DNA from: Apostichopus japonicus
Lineage: Eukaryota; Echinodermata; Holothuroidea; Aspidochirotida; Stichopodidae
Length of the DNA stretch: 64,000 nucleotides
Direction: 5' to 3'
Assembly: GCF_037975245.1 (NCBI RefSeq)
Contig: NC_092567.1
Span: 9,368,714 to 9,432,713, forward strand
The notes beneath the pieces were generated by a model. The model was not told where the DNA came from. It saw only the letters and a program-made list of their open reading frames with translations, and searched no databases. Positions 12,501-22,206 of the stretch are shown here, one piece after another. Within the stretch, counting starts at the first letter, position 1; each line of letters begins with the position of its first letter. A program made the translations under genes and the position numbers.

Positions 12501-13728
12501 TGACAAGTTTTATAAGTTTAAAATAACAACATATGGTTGCACTCCATCACCAAATTTTGGCAACTTCAAACAGGAAGTGCAGCCTATCTTGCCATGTTGT
12601 TCCATACAGATACTAGGTTTCTGTGGGTCCATATTATTAAATACAGCTTGACTTTGATATGAGGCTGACTACCTTTTTGTTTTGTAGACAGGAGCACTCT
12701 CTGGTCTCTTCCTGACAGGTTTTTTACTCTCCTCTTCCTCCTCTCCATCTTTCGAGTCAGACTTTGATTGACCAGCCAGAAAACTCATATCAATTCTCTT
12801 CTTGTCAGATGTTCTGCTCACTGCAGAAATAGGCCTGGTTCCTCTCGTCTTACCAGGGAACGATGGTCCATGATCTGAAAATCCTACTCGCTGTAGATAA
12901 GGGGAAGCTTTAGCCGCAGATCTGTGCAATCTGTTGGTGGGATGGACAAGCAAAATACATGATTAATTGTAAATTCACTTGATTAATTAGTTAATTCGGT
13001 AGCCACTTTCAGCAGCTGGTTGCATTTCAACTACTCTTTATTCATACATTGTGCTTATGTACTTGCACTGCCAGAGATGCTATGGCATCACCTTTGAAAG
13101 CATTGCTGAACTTATTCATATGAATTGATTAAACATATCAAGTACTGTATACATTGAGGGTGCCTTTTTACCAACAGGTATAATCTGTAAAAGACAGAGC
13201 AATAATCTACAGAACTAATGAAAGAAGTGACAGCAATGATGAGCAGGAGCCCTTTGTGTGGATGGCTGGATGAACAAACTAATACTTATCGGCATTACAC
13301 AAAAATTAACTTACAACAAAATATGTGTACAAGATACATTGTTTGTTTAGTTAAGACACTATAGACTTTCCACTACATAGCTATAAACATGACACAATAC
13401 ATTCCCACAAGCACTAATTATTGAAGTATATACACAATGGTATACCAAAACTATGGAGTGGCTTCATCTTTAATAGTTGAGAATAATTCTGTGTTACATT
13501 TGGAATAGTTCAACTGGAATATTTAAAAGAGTTCATAAAGTGGCTTTACTTTCTCTTAGACTGAGCAGGCTGACTCTTCTGTAGGCTGTCCAGGTACTGA
13601 GCAACCAATAAGTCTTCATAGCTGATAGCATCACTGGGAGAGCGGTTGAATTTCTTTTCTCCAGAAAAAGGAGTACTTGTGGCAATTGATTCCGAAATTC
13701 GTACCGACCGATCCCTCCCAGGTGACAT
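384..13728 (-). CDS. DCDC1: DCDC1-like doublecortin-repeat protein (13 exons visible, 3' end outside window)
   Basis: Thirteen minus-strand exons (listed separately) splice into one open frame of 595 codons plus one base, and every junction phase closes. The product has a basic Ser-rich N-terminus with a RPESAPV motif, doublecortin domain 1 (about residues 178-258), domain 2 (about 302-388, ending in GPVWVSKGEAFSPSGAK), a charged helical linker (about 392-475) and most of domain 3 (about 501-595). Spacing and residues follow vertebrate DCDC1 closely (RxxxFKNG, AARRxFLxDG, ISCGEPF, WTLNG, ENGRNDG). Doublecortin folds bind microtubules; the family is linked to cilia and mitotic microtubules. 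The ATG at 13728 is the first Met of the first recognised exon, but that exon has an acceptor 7 bases upstream, so an earlier exon (UTR or coding) exists. Later exons lie left of base 384. Introns carry several minisatellites. Confidence 0.9.
1233..1334 (-). CDS. DCDC1: DCDC1-like exon 12 (start of doublecortin domain 3)
   Basis: Acceptor TCACAG ends at 1335; donor GAAAGG|GTAGGT, 34 codons, phase 0. Encodes VYENGRNDGEQIVFFNLKEA and a C-terminal LIMER, matching VFENGKNTGE...MMER of vertebrate DCDC1. Confidence 0.88.
1415..1545. repeat. 30-bp minisatellite, 4 copies
   Basis: The unit acaaattcccaacaatg followed by ttcacatttacat repeats at exactly 30-bp spacing; the first and last copies carry an aag(a/g)g insertion variant. 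It lies in the intron between DCDC1-like exons 12 and 11. Confidence 0.9.
1766..1852 (-). CDS. DCDC1: DCDC1-like exon 11
   Basis: Acceptor GATTACAG ends at 1853; donor TTAAAG|GTTAGT, 29 codons, phase 0. Encodes EYGSTFKMQHIPEIES then LVGQQGLRLK, aligned with QHIKSLPANTLVPGGLQLK of vertebrate DCDC1. Confidence 0.85.
2508..2712 (+). mobile_element. tRNA-derived SINE, copy A
   Basis: The first 66 bases (2508-2573) look like a tRNA: an acceptor arm GGAGTG pairs with CACTCC, an A-box-like TTAGCTCAATGGTTAACGC follows the 5' arm, and a B-box-like CCGGTTCAAGTC precedes the 3' arm. A unique body follows, ending gagttcctgctcgcaggagg then a (TA)n tail. The same head, body and tail order occurs inverted at 57470-57693, which confirms a dispersed SINE family. 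It sits antisense in a DCDC1-like intron. Confidence 0.82.
2875..2964 (-). CDS. DCDC1: DCDC1-like exon 10 (helical linker)
   Basis: Acceptor CCCCCAG ends at 2965 after a pyrimidine-only tract; donor GAGAAG|GTGAGA, phase 0. Encodes TENGVQQFTETRKKLKDIL and NEIADSASQEK, a continued amphipathic helix. Confidence 0.82.
3245..3448. repeat. 29-bp CA-rich minisatellite
   Basis: tatgcacctacacacaaaca-type units recur at 29-bp spacing (one at 31) in the intron between DCDC1-like exons 10 and 9. Three plus-strand frames stay open only because of composition; the Thr/His/Tyr peptides they give are not protein-like. Confidence 0.9.
3863..4023 (-). CDS. DCDC1: DCDC1-like exon 9 (helical linker)
   Basis: Acceptor ATTCCCTAG ends at 4024; donor AAAGAA|GTAAGA, phase 0. 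Encodes DFLQVTVKHCRDKEREG, then YKKQLQLALDE and TITKLLSM, matching the charged, probably coiled-coil stretch after domain 2 in vertebrate DCDC1. Confidence 0.88.
4290..5640. repeat. Dispersed repeat family fragments with TGACCTTTGACCT boxes
   Basis: Related segments occur at about 4320-4560, 5300-5450 and 5450-5590. Each combines a 'tgacctttgacct' or 'gacccctggtgacc' box, 'ccaaaaacaataggcttctt', 'gtactcaat', 'ccaagcttcccttcttgaga' and 'atcgtgtttacaag'. The last copy runs into a (CA)n tract at 5601-5635. Similar fragments recur at 20335-20480 and 37590-37860. No coding capacity was seen. It occupies the large intron between DCDC1-like exons 9 and 8. Confidence 0.7.
5953..6051 (-). CDS. DCDC1: DCDC1-like exon 8 (end of doublecortin domain 2)
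   Basis: Acceptor ATTTTTCAG ends at 6052; donor GCTAAAG|GTTTGT, phase 1. Encodes IPKLDACLQSTVTP and GPVWVSKGEAFSPSGAK, almost identical to the vertebrate DCDC1 signature GPLWVSKGEGFSPSGAK. This is the strongest single match in the gene. Confidence 0.95.
6082..6512. repeat. Minisatellite with alternating 58/52-bp units (110-bp higher-order unit)
   Basis: gcatgcatagagattagtac recurs at 6139, 6191, 6249, 6301, 6359, 6411 and 6469, giving spacings 52, 58, 52, 58, 52, 58. The long form carries a cagagt insertion before the next unit. It starts about 30 bases upstream of DCDC1-like exon 8 in gene orientation, within the same intron. Confidence 0.95.
6911..7004 (-). CDS. DCDC1: DCDC1-like exon 7
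   Basis: Acceptor TTTTTAATAG ends at 7005; donor GATTCAA|GTAAGC, phase 1. Encodes FLDGCTLKLGLTSPARVAY and GDGTVVETIDS, continuing doublecortin domain 2. Confidence 0.88.
8351..8450 (-). CDS. DCDC1: DCDC1-like exon 6 (start of doublecortin domain 2)
   Basis: Acceptor TTCTCACCAG ends at 8451; donor GGAAAG|GTGAGT, phase 0. Encodes MRRILIFCNGDGSEMHEM, aligned with the VRILFFKNGxGxDGHEI segment of vertebrate DCDC1. Confidence 0.9.
8495..9785. repeat. 28-bp minisatellite, about 45 copies
   Basis: The unit aagatgctttcattggtgct plus ttaggata or ttaagata repeats through 1.3 kb of the intron between DCDC1-like exons 6 and 5. Variants (aataggata, gatctagga, tagcgatgc) recur in the same order, showing multi-unit duplication. 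No stop-free frame was seen. Confidence 0.95.
9876..9981 (-). CDS. DCDC1: DCDC1-like exon 5
   Basis: Acceptor CTATTACAG ends at 9982; donor ATGAG|GTATAC, phase 2. Encodes TAHKNIHAMWTLNGVQLP then a lysine-rich stretch; WTxNG is conserved between domains 1 and 2 of DCDC1. The 28-bp minisatellite at 8495-9785 ends about 90 bases downstream in the next intron. Confidence 0.88.
10953..11115 (-). CDS. DCDC1: DCDC1-like exon 4 (end of doublecortin domain 1)
   Basis: Acceptor TTCTGTTCAG ends at 11116; donor GCCAAAG|GTATAC, phase 1. Encodes FLEYCTLKLDLKFAARRMF, LIDGTELK and IFISCGEPFKDP, the conserved second half of doublecortin domain 1. Confidence 0.93.
11937..12111 (-). CDS. DCDC1: DCDC1-like exon 3 (start of doublecortin domain 1)
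   Basis: Acceptor GTTTCCAG ends at 12112; donor AAAGTG|GTAGGT, phase 0. A short internal repeat PWSGRPWSGR is followed by KVIRAMAFKNGLRDQGYRI, the first strands of doublecortin domain 1. The junction gives TAPTLKV-FLEYCTLKL, the same length as the vertebrate protein there. Confidence 0.9.
12673..12930 (-). CDS. DCDC1: DCDC1-like exon 2
   Basis: Acceptor CAACAG ends at 12931; donor AAAAAG|GTAGTC. Encodes a low-complexity linker LHRSAAKASPYLQRVG, an acidic EEEEES run, and KRPESAPV, matching the RPVSAPV motif ahead of the first doublecortin domain in vertebrate DCDC1. Phase 2 in and out. Confidence 0.85.
13550..13728 (-). CDS. DCDC1: DCDC1-like exon 1 (first recognised coding exon)
   Basis: Encodes MSPGRDRSVRISES... 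to QSKRK. The donor is AGAAA|GTAAAG (GT at 13549-13548), phase 2. An acceptor TTTTAG ends at 13736, so the exon physically starts at 13735 and the ATG at 13728 is inferred. An upstream exon is implied but was not found. Confidence 0.7.
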
Positions 13729-13735
13729 GTCGGTC

Positions 13736-14660
13736 CTAAAATGAAAAAAAAAACAAGGAATATGGTTTCTAAAATGTTGTAGATTAAAAGTTTTTTCAAA
13801 GAAAAATAAAATATCAATTTCAGAAATCTTTTGTTTTTTAATTTGTATTGCACCTGTGCAACAACTGGTTTACTACTTTTTACTTAGGACTGTGAAATCA
13901 GTGCACGACTAAGGTTATGCATCATAAAAGTTGCATGGTTGGTCCAATTATGTTGCCCTTAAAGGCATTGAAGACTTGCCTCAAACCGTGTGCTGCCCTC
14001 TGAAAAGTTAACTTTCCGTTGTTTGAAAGTGAAGTTTTCTCCTTGTTGCTACAAAATGCAGACAGTAATGAAATGTGATACCGTGTTATCTTTTTTATGG
14101 ACCTGAGATGTCCATCGCTGCTATGTACACTGTGTTGTGGGTATTGACCGTAGCTGCATGTATTGACTGTACTGTACACTAGTGTCTAATTACCGACGGT
14201 ATAAGCTGTGTGTGTATATTCTGGGATCTGTTACACCTCATTCAAAACTAGGTCAGATTACCTGCATCAGCTTTTTCTTTGTGTTCGATTCTTCACTCCC
14301 TTTAAGGCTTAAGGTTACTCATTACATGAAAAATTTTCTCAAATTTCTTTATATCTAGACTTCGGAATGAAATACTTTGAATAGCTACGACAAACCTAAC
14401 TTCTACACCTAACTTCTGCATCGGTTAGACTACGCTCCCATCCTAACCTGTTCATAAGTAACACCTGTCTGTACTAAGTACATAGAGTGGTAGAGACACT
14501 TCACTTTGAAGAGTCTTCTACAGTCTTCGCGAGATCTCACTCAGATATGTTTTCTGCATTGGTTAGACTACGCTCCCATCCTAACCTGTTTTTAAGTAAC
14601 ACCTGTCTGTACTAAGTACATAGAGTGGTCTTCGCGAGATCTCACTCAGATATGGGATGA
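13736..14660. other. 5' flank of the DCDC1-like gene with an internal direct duplication
   Basis: No recognisable exon. About 14416-14550 and 14556-14655 are near-identical direct copies: ggttagactacgctcccatc, taacacctgtctgtactaag, tacatagagtgg, cttcgcgagatctcactcag. The first copy has an extra ~25-bp insert. The minus strand of each copy carries TCTCGCGA. The position suits a promoter, but no TATA or start site can be shown. Confidence 0.5.
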
Positions 14661-16937
14661 GTGCTTGGACATCACAAAAATTGGGCAATTTTAGCAAACT
14701 CTAACACTACAGTATAACAAATTTATTTTTATACAAGAAATTAGTTGATTGACTTCATATAGAACAATACTTATTCTTCTTCTTATGATGATATTATATA
14801 GGCGTCCGGGAACTCCCGATCAACCTTGACAAAGTTTACTCTGGTGTCTCACAATAGATAGGTGTACATACTGCCGAAATACCACGTGCAACTACATTCT
14901 AGCATTCTAATTTCTATTCATTTCAAAACAATGTTTCTCAAGATGTTCTCAAAGTGTGATATTTCTCAAATATTTTTGTTCTACCTAAAATAGAAAATCA
15001 TCCAAATTTCATATCAAGATGTTGATTAGATGTAACCAGACACACCACTATTGCTCAACTCATACACTAACCTATGGTTTTGTTTCAGCCCTTAGTTTAA
15101 ATGCTACTGTCCTGGAACTCCCGACAGTCCCAGACCTCCCAAATTGTCCCTATCCGATTCTTAAGCTAGATCATTAACTACAGTAAGTATCATCAAGATA
15201 AATAACCTAGCCTAGGCTATACTTGATGACAAGCATCTGAAACGATGATGAATTTTCTGCTAACTACATAAATAAATTCCATTTCGATTTGAGTTTTAGC
15301 AAGTCTTCGAGCTACTGTAGCTTACTGTTCAACTAATTTAAAGAAACTGCATTACGTTAATACCATTAGGCATTACTAATACTAGCCTAGGCCTATATTA
15401 CACTGTTAATGTATGAAGTAAAATAGGTGTATCATTAGGCTATGATTAAAAAGAAACTGTCTAGCCGCTAACGTGTCAACGTTGTGCAGGTAAACATAGC
15501 AGATTCAAAGGCTCTATACAAAAACTTCAGTAGACCTATGAAATTACCCGTGATTTTATGCTATTGGCGTGTTCAAATCGAATCGCTTATTCCAAATATG
15601 CCTCCAGATGTTGACAAAAGATTCAGTGTTTCAATAGTTTGGTATGCGCAGCGCCATATTTGCAGTATCACCTTGGTGATTTAAAACTAAGAAAGCTAGT
15701 TCAGTCGTTTATTATAAAGGCTGTCCTCGAACTGGTAAGTTGCAATTAGACAAACCAGAAGCACAATTTTTGGTGTGAAGAGGGGACTAAGATGTTTAGT
15801 AGTTCAAGGGAGTTGAGTCCCCTTTGAACACTTTATGGTGGTTTATTTTGCAACTTTTGAAAAGATGTTGAGGAATTTTCGACTGTTGAGTAGTTAAACC
15901 CATATTCATGTTATGTACATGTACTGTACAGTAGGAAGTTCAGTACTATTTGTCTGACAGTGGGAGAGGTGAAAAGAGTCAACTACCACTCCCCCCCCCC
16001 CCCCACACACCTAAGGAATATGTGGTTACGCCCCAGAGGAACGCGATGTAAAAGCAAAACTGTATGAAATGTCCAAACCATGGTTTGAGTGAGCAATTAT
16101 TTATTTTGGAACCGCTATAAACACCCGGTACTGTTGACGACAGGATTTCTTTTAAATTCCCATTTTGATGGATATCGGGAAAGTTTAACCTTTCATTTTC
16201 GTTGTCTGGAACTGGGGAGGTGGGTAGCAAGGAATGCAGTGCAGCAATATAAATTGGCCTCAATGAGTGCGAAGCCCATCCTTTGCACACCAAAGTCCAA
16301 TCCATGGATTGGGCTTTGGTGTGCAATTTTTATATGTGGCACATCCAGACGCCCAGATATGGCACTCTATGGCTTTCTCTGTTGAGGGCCATGATTCCAT
16401 TTTGCAACTACTTTCCAGTTATGACTTAAGTTTGCTGAAACTGATCTAGCTTTTAGCGATTACAATTAACATATCTCATTATTCACACAACAACATATTA
16501 TAATCTACATCATCATCGGTTTGGGGTGGTCGGGGGGGGGGGATGGGTGAGAGGAGTGGGGATGGTATTCTGTTTTTAATAGTATTGCAATGCAGATGCT
16601 ATAGTCACGTGGTAGATCAATGTTGAAACAGCTGTACGTGCTGATAAATTCCCGAAGTGGGCGATCATTTTAACTGTTTGTGTTGTTTTGATTAATGGTT
16701 GGTATCAACAATTATAATTATGTTGTGATATCAGCAACTTGAGTTAAACCATTTGGTTAAATAATCAAATCAACTTTTCACAAAGTAGTAGACCGGCCTG
16801 TATACGAAAGTTCAAGCCGTTGGCCGGTGCGGTGGCTCTCCGTTGTTACCCTGCAACACCAATAGATGTAGCTCACAGAAAGTTCTGTGACGTATAGCTT
16901 CGGAATAAAGTTTATAAAACTGACAAACGGAACTGAA
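14661..16937. other. Intergenic stretch with no gene seen
   Basis: Non-coding by eye; no ORF here resembles a known protein. It holds homopolymer tracts (C-run near 15990-16005, G-run near 16530-16540) and the 44-bp palindrome at 16283-16326. Confidence 0.5.
16283..16326. repeat. 44-bp near-perfect palindrome
   Basis: ttgcacaccaaagtccaat then ccatgg at the centre, then attgggctttggtgtgcaa. Arms of 22 bases pair with one mismatch (a/g), with no spacer. Confidence 0.95.
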
Positions 16938-17598
16938 CAAGGGCGGCGGAAGCACTTTTAATCTGGGGGGGGCACCGACATCAAAGGGCACTTTGCAGAA
17001 ATTCGATTGGACTGATGCAGCCTGATATTTTGTACCCTAGTATAACTCTTATTGTATTATCTTATTTGCGTATACACATCACTCCATCAACGCCTCCCCC
17101 CCCCCCCCCCCCAAAGAAAAATGCATACTAGCACTGCAATATCCAATGTGCAAATTGGGATACAAGGAACAAGTTTTCTTTTGAGACAAAATGAGGTGAA
17201 ATCATACTAATTGCTAATGTAGGAATCTTCCGAATTAGAGTTTATATCTTGTTTATATCTTAACAAATTTTTTCCATTCGAAATAGCTTTGAGTTTGACC
17301 CACAGAAAATCATTAAAAGTCAGGGGCGTAGCCAGGATTTGCAAAGTCGTATACGCACGACTATCTGAGCGGAGCGCCACCATTGGTTGGCGCGGAGCGT
17401 ACAAGAAAATTTTTGGTTTACAAACCCCTCAGATAGCCGGAAACGGCCCTTCCCGAGTGTTCATTCTGGTTCCCTGGCCTCTTGCTAACTTAAGACACCT
17501 CGAGTCAATTTTTATGTAGAAAAAGGGCACATTTTTAACCTGAGGAAAAGTGGGGGGGGGCACGTGCCCCCTGTGCCCCCCCGGTTCCGCCGCCCTTG
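16938..17598. mobile_element. Non-autonomous TIR DNA transposon, hAT-like, 8-bp target duplication
   Basis: Ends CAAGGGCGGCGGAA (16938-16951) and TTCCGCCGCCCTTG (17585-17598) are perfect inverted repeats, flanked by GAACTGAA at 16930-16937 and 17599-17606. An 8-bp duplication is the hallmark of hAT-type insertion; family assignment is inference. There is no transposase. From 17322 it contains a CAGGGGCGTAGCCAGG terminus and a segment homologous, inverted, to 32860-32990, so it is a composite. Confidence 0.88.
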
Positions 17599-20334
17599 GA
17601 ACTGAAGATGGACATATGGCAAGCATGAGACTCACATATAGCTCGTTATTTTAGCGATCACTTGTAATTTTCATGATAGTTTATAATTGCAACATAAATT
17701 TACTCATATGTCTGCATAAAGTCACCTCTATAAAGAGCATGGGCACGAAAACCACGACAAACTTGGTGAAACCCCCAACCACAGTCCCATCACATGCATA
17801 AGATGAAAAGTGACGAAGCTAGGTCGGCAATTGATAAACAAAAGTCGGCTGCAAATCGCTTTCGGCATTGTGTTAACAACAGTCTTTCTTGGAAGGTGTA
17901 TGCATTTCCTCTCTGCGATGCTGTAAGATTTACAATAGTAGTATATTTTGAGCGACGTGACCCATTGTAAAGCAATGCCCTGATAATAACAGAGGAACTT
18001 TAATTGGCCATGAACAGATTCATTCACCTCCAAAACCAGAGCTCGGTGGAAGACGAAATTAGAGCAAATACCCTGGAGATTTCTCTCTGATCAAATTAGT
18101 TGAATGAGTAAGGCCAGTAGAAAAGCTGTTTGCATGTTAGAAACCAAATATAAATTCATTATCGAGCACGATGCTACATAGATATTATACACAGCTTGAC
18201 TTTATTATAGTCCTACATTATGACTGAATATTATCATATAGCTACTTAGTCATAATTATCAATTTTGTGACGTGTCATTTCATTTTATGTAATTTTCCAA
18301 TCTCGAATCACTGGTAGGGAGGCATCACAAAACTATAGGTTCTTTTATATTTTAATAAATGCTAACGGCAGATTGATCGTTGTAACTATGTTAAATACCA
18401 ATAATGGGTCAATTTTACCGGAAGCTTCAATTCGATCCATACAAATACGATATCATTCATCTTCGAGCAATTTCCACACGCATGTTCTGCAAATTGGAAA
18501 ATGGTGAATATGTCCAAGAAATCAATATTTTAAAAGTGGATATTCTTCAATTGGCTGGATGTAGTCGCTGGTATTGTATAGGGGAACTGTTACAACTAAG
18601 TGCAAGGGGCTCTCCCTGACATAAAAGCCTCCTCATTACTACATATTTATCTTTTAATCGAATCTTGTCATGAATGTAGTTATCCATGTTGAAAAAGGCT
18701 GCCCCAACCAATAATGAGAGTATTGGGACGTCAACAAAAACAAACGATTCAGTGTGACTTTACAACTCAGGTAGCACTAGAAGTCCCCCACCCCCCCACC
18801 TCCCCGTCACCCCTTGCCCGTTTTATTGTCATATTTAAAGTGAGATTTCTTGGATGAAAAAAAAAAAATTAATCATGAGAACTGATGCTTCTTTGTCGTA
18901 ATTTATTAGGATTCATGTGAGCAAAATATTGCTAACTTTGCAAGATGAACCTGTCTTATGCATATATGCTAAGAACATGAATCAAACAGGTCACATGACC
19001 TGGGATAGGAAGCTACATACAAGCAGTGCAATAGCAATGATTGATCAATAAGAAACTTGACCAGTGTTGAATCATTTTAAAACTGTGTTTTGTGCTGACA
19101 TTTCAGATGTTTGTATCAAACCTATTGAGTACTAAGTAATACTCAATAGCGATTCCACTTGATAGGCCTGACAATGCACATTCTTTACAATTCTGTTAAT
19201 CACATACAAACCTTTCCATTTCTTGTCTTTTGTCCACATGTGTTATAAATCAAACATGATTATTCAAAACATGAAACACATTGCAATGAAAGTTAACAAG
19301 TAGTACTCAAACTTGAACCATCATCAGTAACACAGAACACTGCTTTAATATGAATAAAAAAAACCTACATTATGAAGTTTTTGTAGCAACTCATGGTTAT
19401 AGTTTATATTCAATGCACTACCCCATCAATATTAATGCACACATAAAAGGATACAACACATTGGACGAACAGTATATGCCCTGTTCAACCCCCTTGAGAC
19501 TAGACATCTGAAAGTCAGTCAGCTAAACTCTCCTTTGCAATTTTAATCATCTCATAATATCACAGCAAACAAAAATTGCAATATATTCACAAATGTCTAG
19601 AGTAAAGTTCAAGACAACTTAGTACATATTTCAGATCATTTTTATAGAAAAGCTATTAGTGAGTACCTTTGTGAGAAATAGTAGATTCAATTAGTGACAT
19701 TGAGCCTATGGATTTTTAGAAAAAGTTCCTCTCATTTATGATTGCTATCAATAAGATATATTACACCATAATAAAAAAATTAATAAAACACAAAAACCAT
19801 TGCCATGAAAAGTAATGAAACTAAAGGTAAAGATAAAAATCAAAATGTAAAAACAATATTTGCATTCAAATTTTAGGAGATTAGTTGATAAAAATTAATA
19901 ATAGTTCTAAGTTCTAAGTCTCAAACAGTTTTTTGGTTTCCAGTTTCTTAGACAATATGTCAATAACTTCTTGGAATCTACTTGCAAGTTCACCAGTTAT
20001 GAAATATTGCAAAAAAAAGGGACAAATAAACAGGCATTCCAAATTATGTTAATGGTGAAGTGAAATATTCCATTAACTTTCAAATATCAAAAAGCAAATG
20101 GATTAATGCTGTAAAATTTATCACAATCTACAAAATACCATCTATTTCATCGTTAACATTGCATAACATTTTTCAAGCTTTGAAATTATGCCATTTGGTA
20201 TAAATGATAAAGAAATGATAAAATTTGACACAAGTCTCACTCACACCTGTGATATATCTGCAACTCTAGAGGGCAGTATCAAGGAGTATCACTGTCTACT
20301 GTACAAAGGGAATGTGAGTTCAGAACATGTTTAT

Positions 20335-20480
20335 TAGAGTTTTAGAACTTTGTTGACCTTTGACCTCTATCATTTCAATGGGGTTCTTTTAATCACCAAG
20401 GGTTATCTACATACCAAGTATGACACTCCACCGAACTGTGTTTTCTTTGAGTAACTGTATTTACAAGCATGTGTCACATA
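20335..20480 (+). repeat. Fragment of the TGACCTTTGACCT dispersed repeat
   Basis: Reads tgttgacctttgacctctat, then ggggttctttt, ataccaagtatgacactcc and tgtatttacaagcatgtgtc, the same order of boxes as the fragments at 5300-5590. The first box is a perfect direct repeat of TGACCT with one-base spacing on its strand. Confidence 0.6.
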
Positions 20481-22124
20481 CACACAGTATTAAATTAATC
20501 ATAGATTTCTTTTGTGAATGAAAATCTGTTGCATTCCCTTGTACAGGACATAATTGTTGGTCCCATCATGAGTATCACAGGTAGTGGCCATTATCTGATT
20601 TTCTAGCATAATTAGGGACATACACTACTGTAGCCTTTCAATGGCTACAATTTTGCCAAAAGAGCTGAAATGTAGATATCAGATGTTTGATCAAGTTCAA
20701 ACACCATTTTAAGCACTATTTTGTGGAAATGTAGATGTATCAGATGTTTGATCAAGTTCAAACACCATTTTAAGAACTACTTTGTTTTGATATTATTCTG
20801 TCTCTCTACCTCAGAGTGTTGTCATAGTAACACAGATTGAGCAAGAAGATGGCTCACTTGGTGGTTTCCTTTATTCAATAAAAATTCATTAAAAAGGAAT
20901 AAATCAAATATGGAAAAATGCTAGACCCTGATGAGCTTAATTACCAACAGATTTATCTGGATACAAGTTAAGAAAGAATGAATTTAACAGCTTAAATTTA
21001 TTTATGATAATTGGCTAATATCAATCACTACAGAGCAAACAGAATAATGTGTTAAATAAGTGTAATAAATGCATGCTGCATATACAGATAAAAAGAAGGA
21101 AGATTTCATAATATCACGATAAATGAACCTTAATTTAGAGTTAGTACACACATACAAATTAGTACAAATAGTTCAAATGAAAGGTGCAGAATTATTTATG
21201 AAATGAAAACAAATATGCTTGAAAGGTGAAATTATTGAACTGTATGCATTAAAAATGCCTCATCAACTTCACATGTACCTTGTTGTGATATTGACATGGG
21301 ACTTGACTATTTCAAAATGTCCTTATTTAGATTCCATTTAGCCATTCACATATTAATCTAAATTCTATACCAGTGTTGTTTTCAATTAGGCTTCTGAAAA
21401 GGAGGATCCCCTACTCAAACACAATGGAAAAAATACTCCCATTCATCAACGTGCATTATCCAATTTCTCATCAGTTTTTGCAAATAACAATGTTACCAAT
21501 ATGATGTACAACAATTTCAAGATCATTATCATGGAACACAATTAATTTATATAATACAAAATCAGAACGGTGGAAGTTATGTTTAGATCAGTAAAGAGAC
21601 CTATTGTTCCACCATAGCAAAAACGTGAGGACAAAATATGATTGTTTACAGTTTGTTGATCAGTGTCAATTGTTTAATAGCCAGAAAAAAAATCTTGTTT
21701 GTCTCTGATATTGATCCATGCATAGCAACAGATAAGGCAGGCCTAGCATCAATTGCATATGAAATTTGCTAAGTTCGTAAAGTGATTTAGTAGCTTAATT
21801 TACCAACTATTTGGCATCCTTGAAACAAGAGAAAATACTCTGCACCAACATACGAATCAGTCAGTACACTTCAACCATTCAAATTATGATTTATGAGGTG
21901 TTATTTAGTTTATATTATACAACACCTGATTATATTCCGGCCATTTGATTGGTCAATTGCTCGTCGATTGCATGCAAAATCCGCTCTATTGCACTCTATG
22001 AAATAGAACCATGGGTTATACCTTTTTGGTAGCACTTTTTACAATGGTAAGAGAGCAGAGAAACCTGTCTGTTCAAAACAATCTGTTGCATTTTACCCAT
22101 CTTAGTATAATATGTTGTATAAAA

Positions 22125-22206
22125 CAAATAATGAATGGTTTCCAAATAGTGGTCTCTCAACTCATGAAATATTTGCACTATTGCACTCATAACCATTCAT
22201 TATTTG
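22125..22206. repeat. Hairpin with perfect 16-bp arms
   Basis: CAAATAATGAATGGTT (22125-22140) is exactly complementary to AACCATTCATTATTTG (22191-22206). Inside, AATAGTG near 22145-22151 can pair with CACTATT near 22177-22184, extending the stem toward the loop. It could be a MITE remnant or a pre-miRNA-like structure. Confidence 0.85.

Noticed and set aside
13922-14179. 85-codon minus-strand ORF upstream of the DCDC1-like first exon
   Set aside because: Does not match the DCDC1 N-terminus and has no supported splice join.
18404-18619. 71-codon plus-strand ORF in the intergenic region
   Set aside because: No recognisable family, no promoter or splice signals that stand out.
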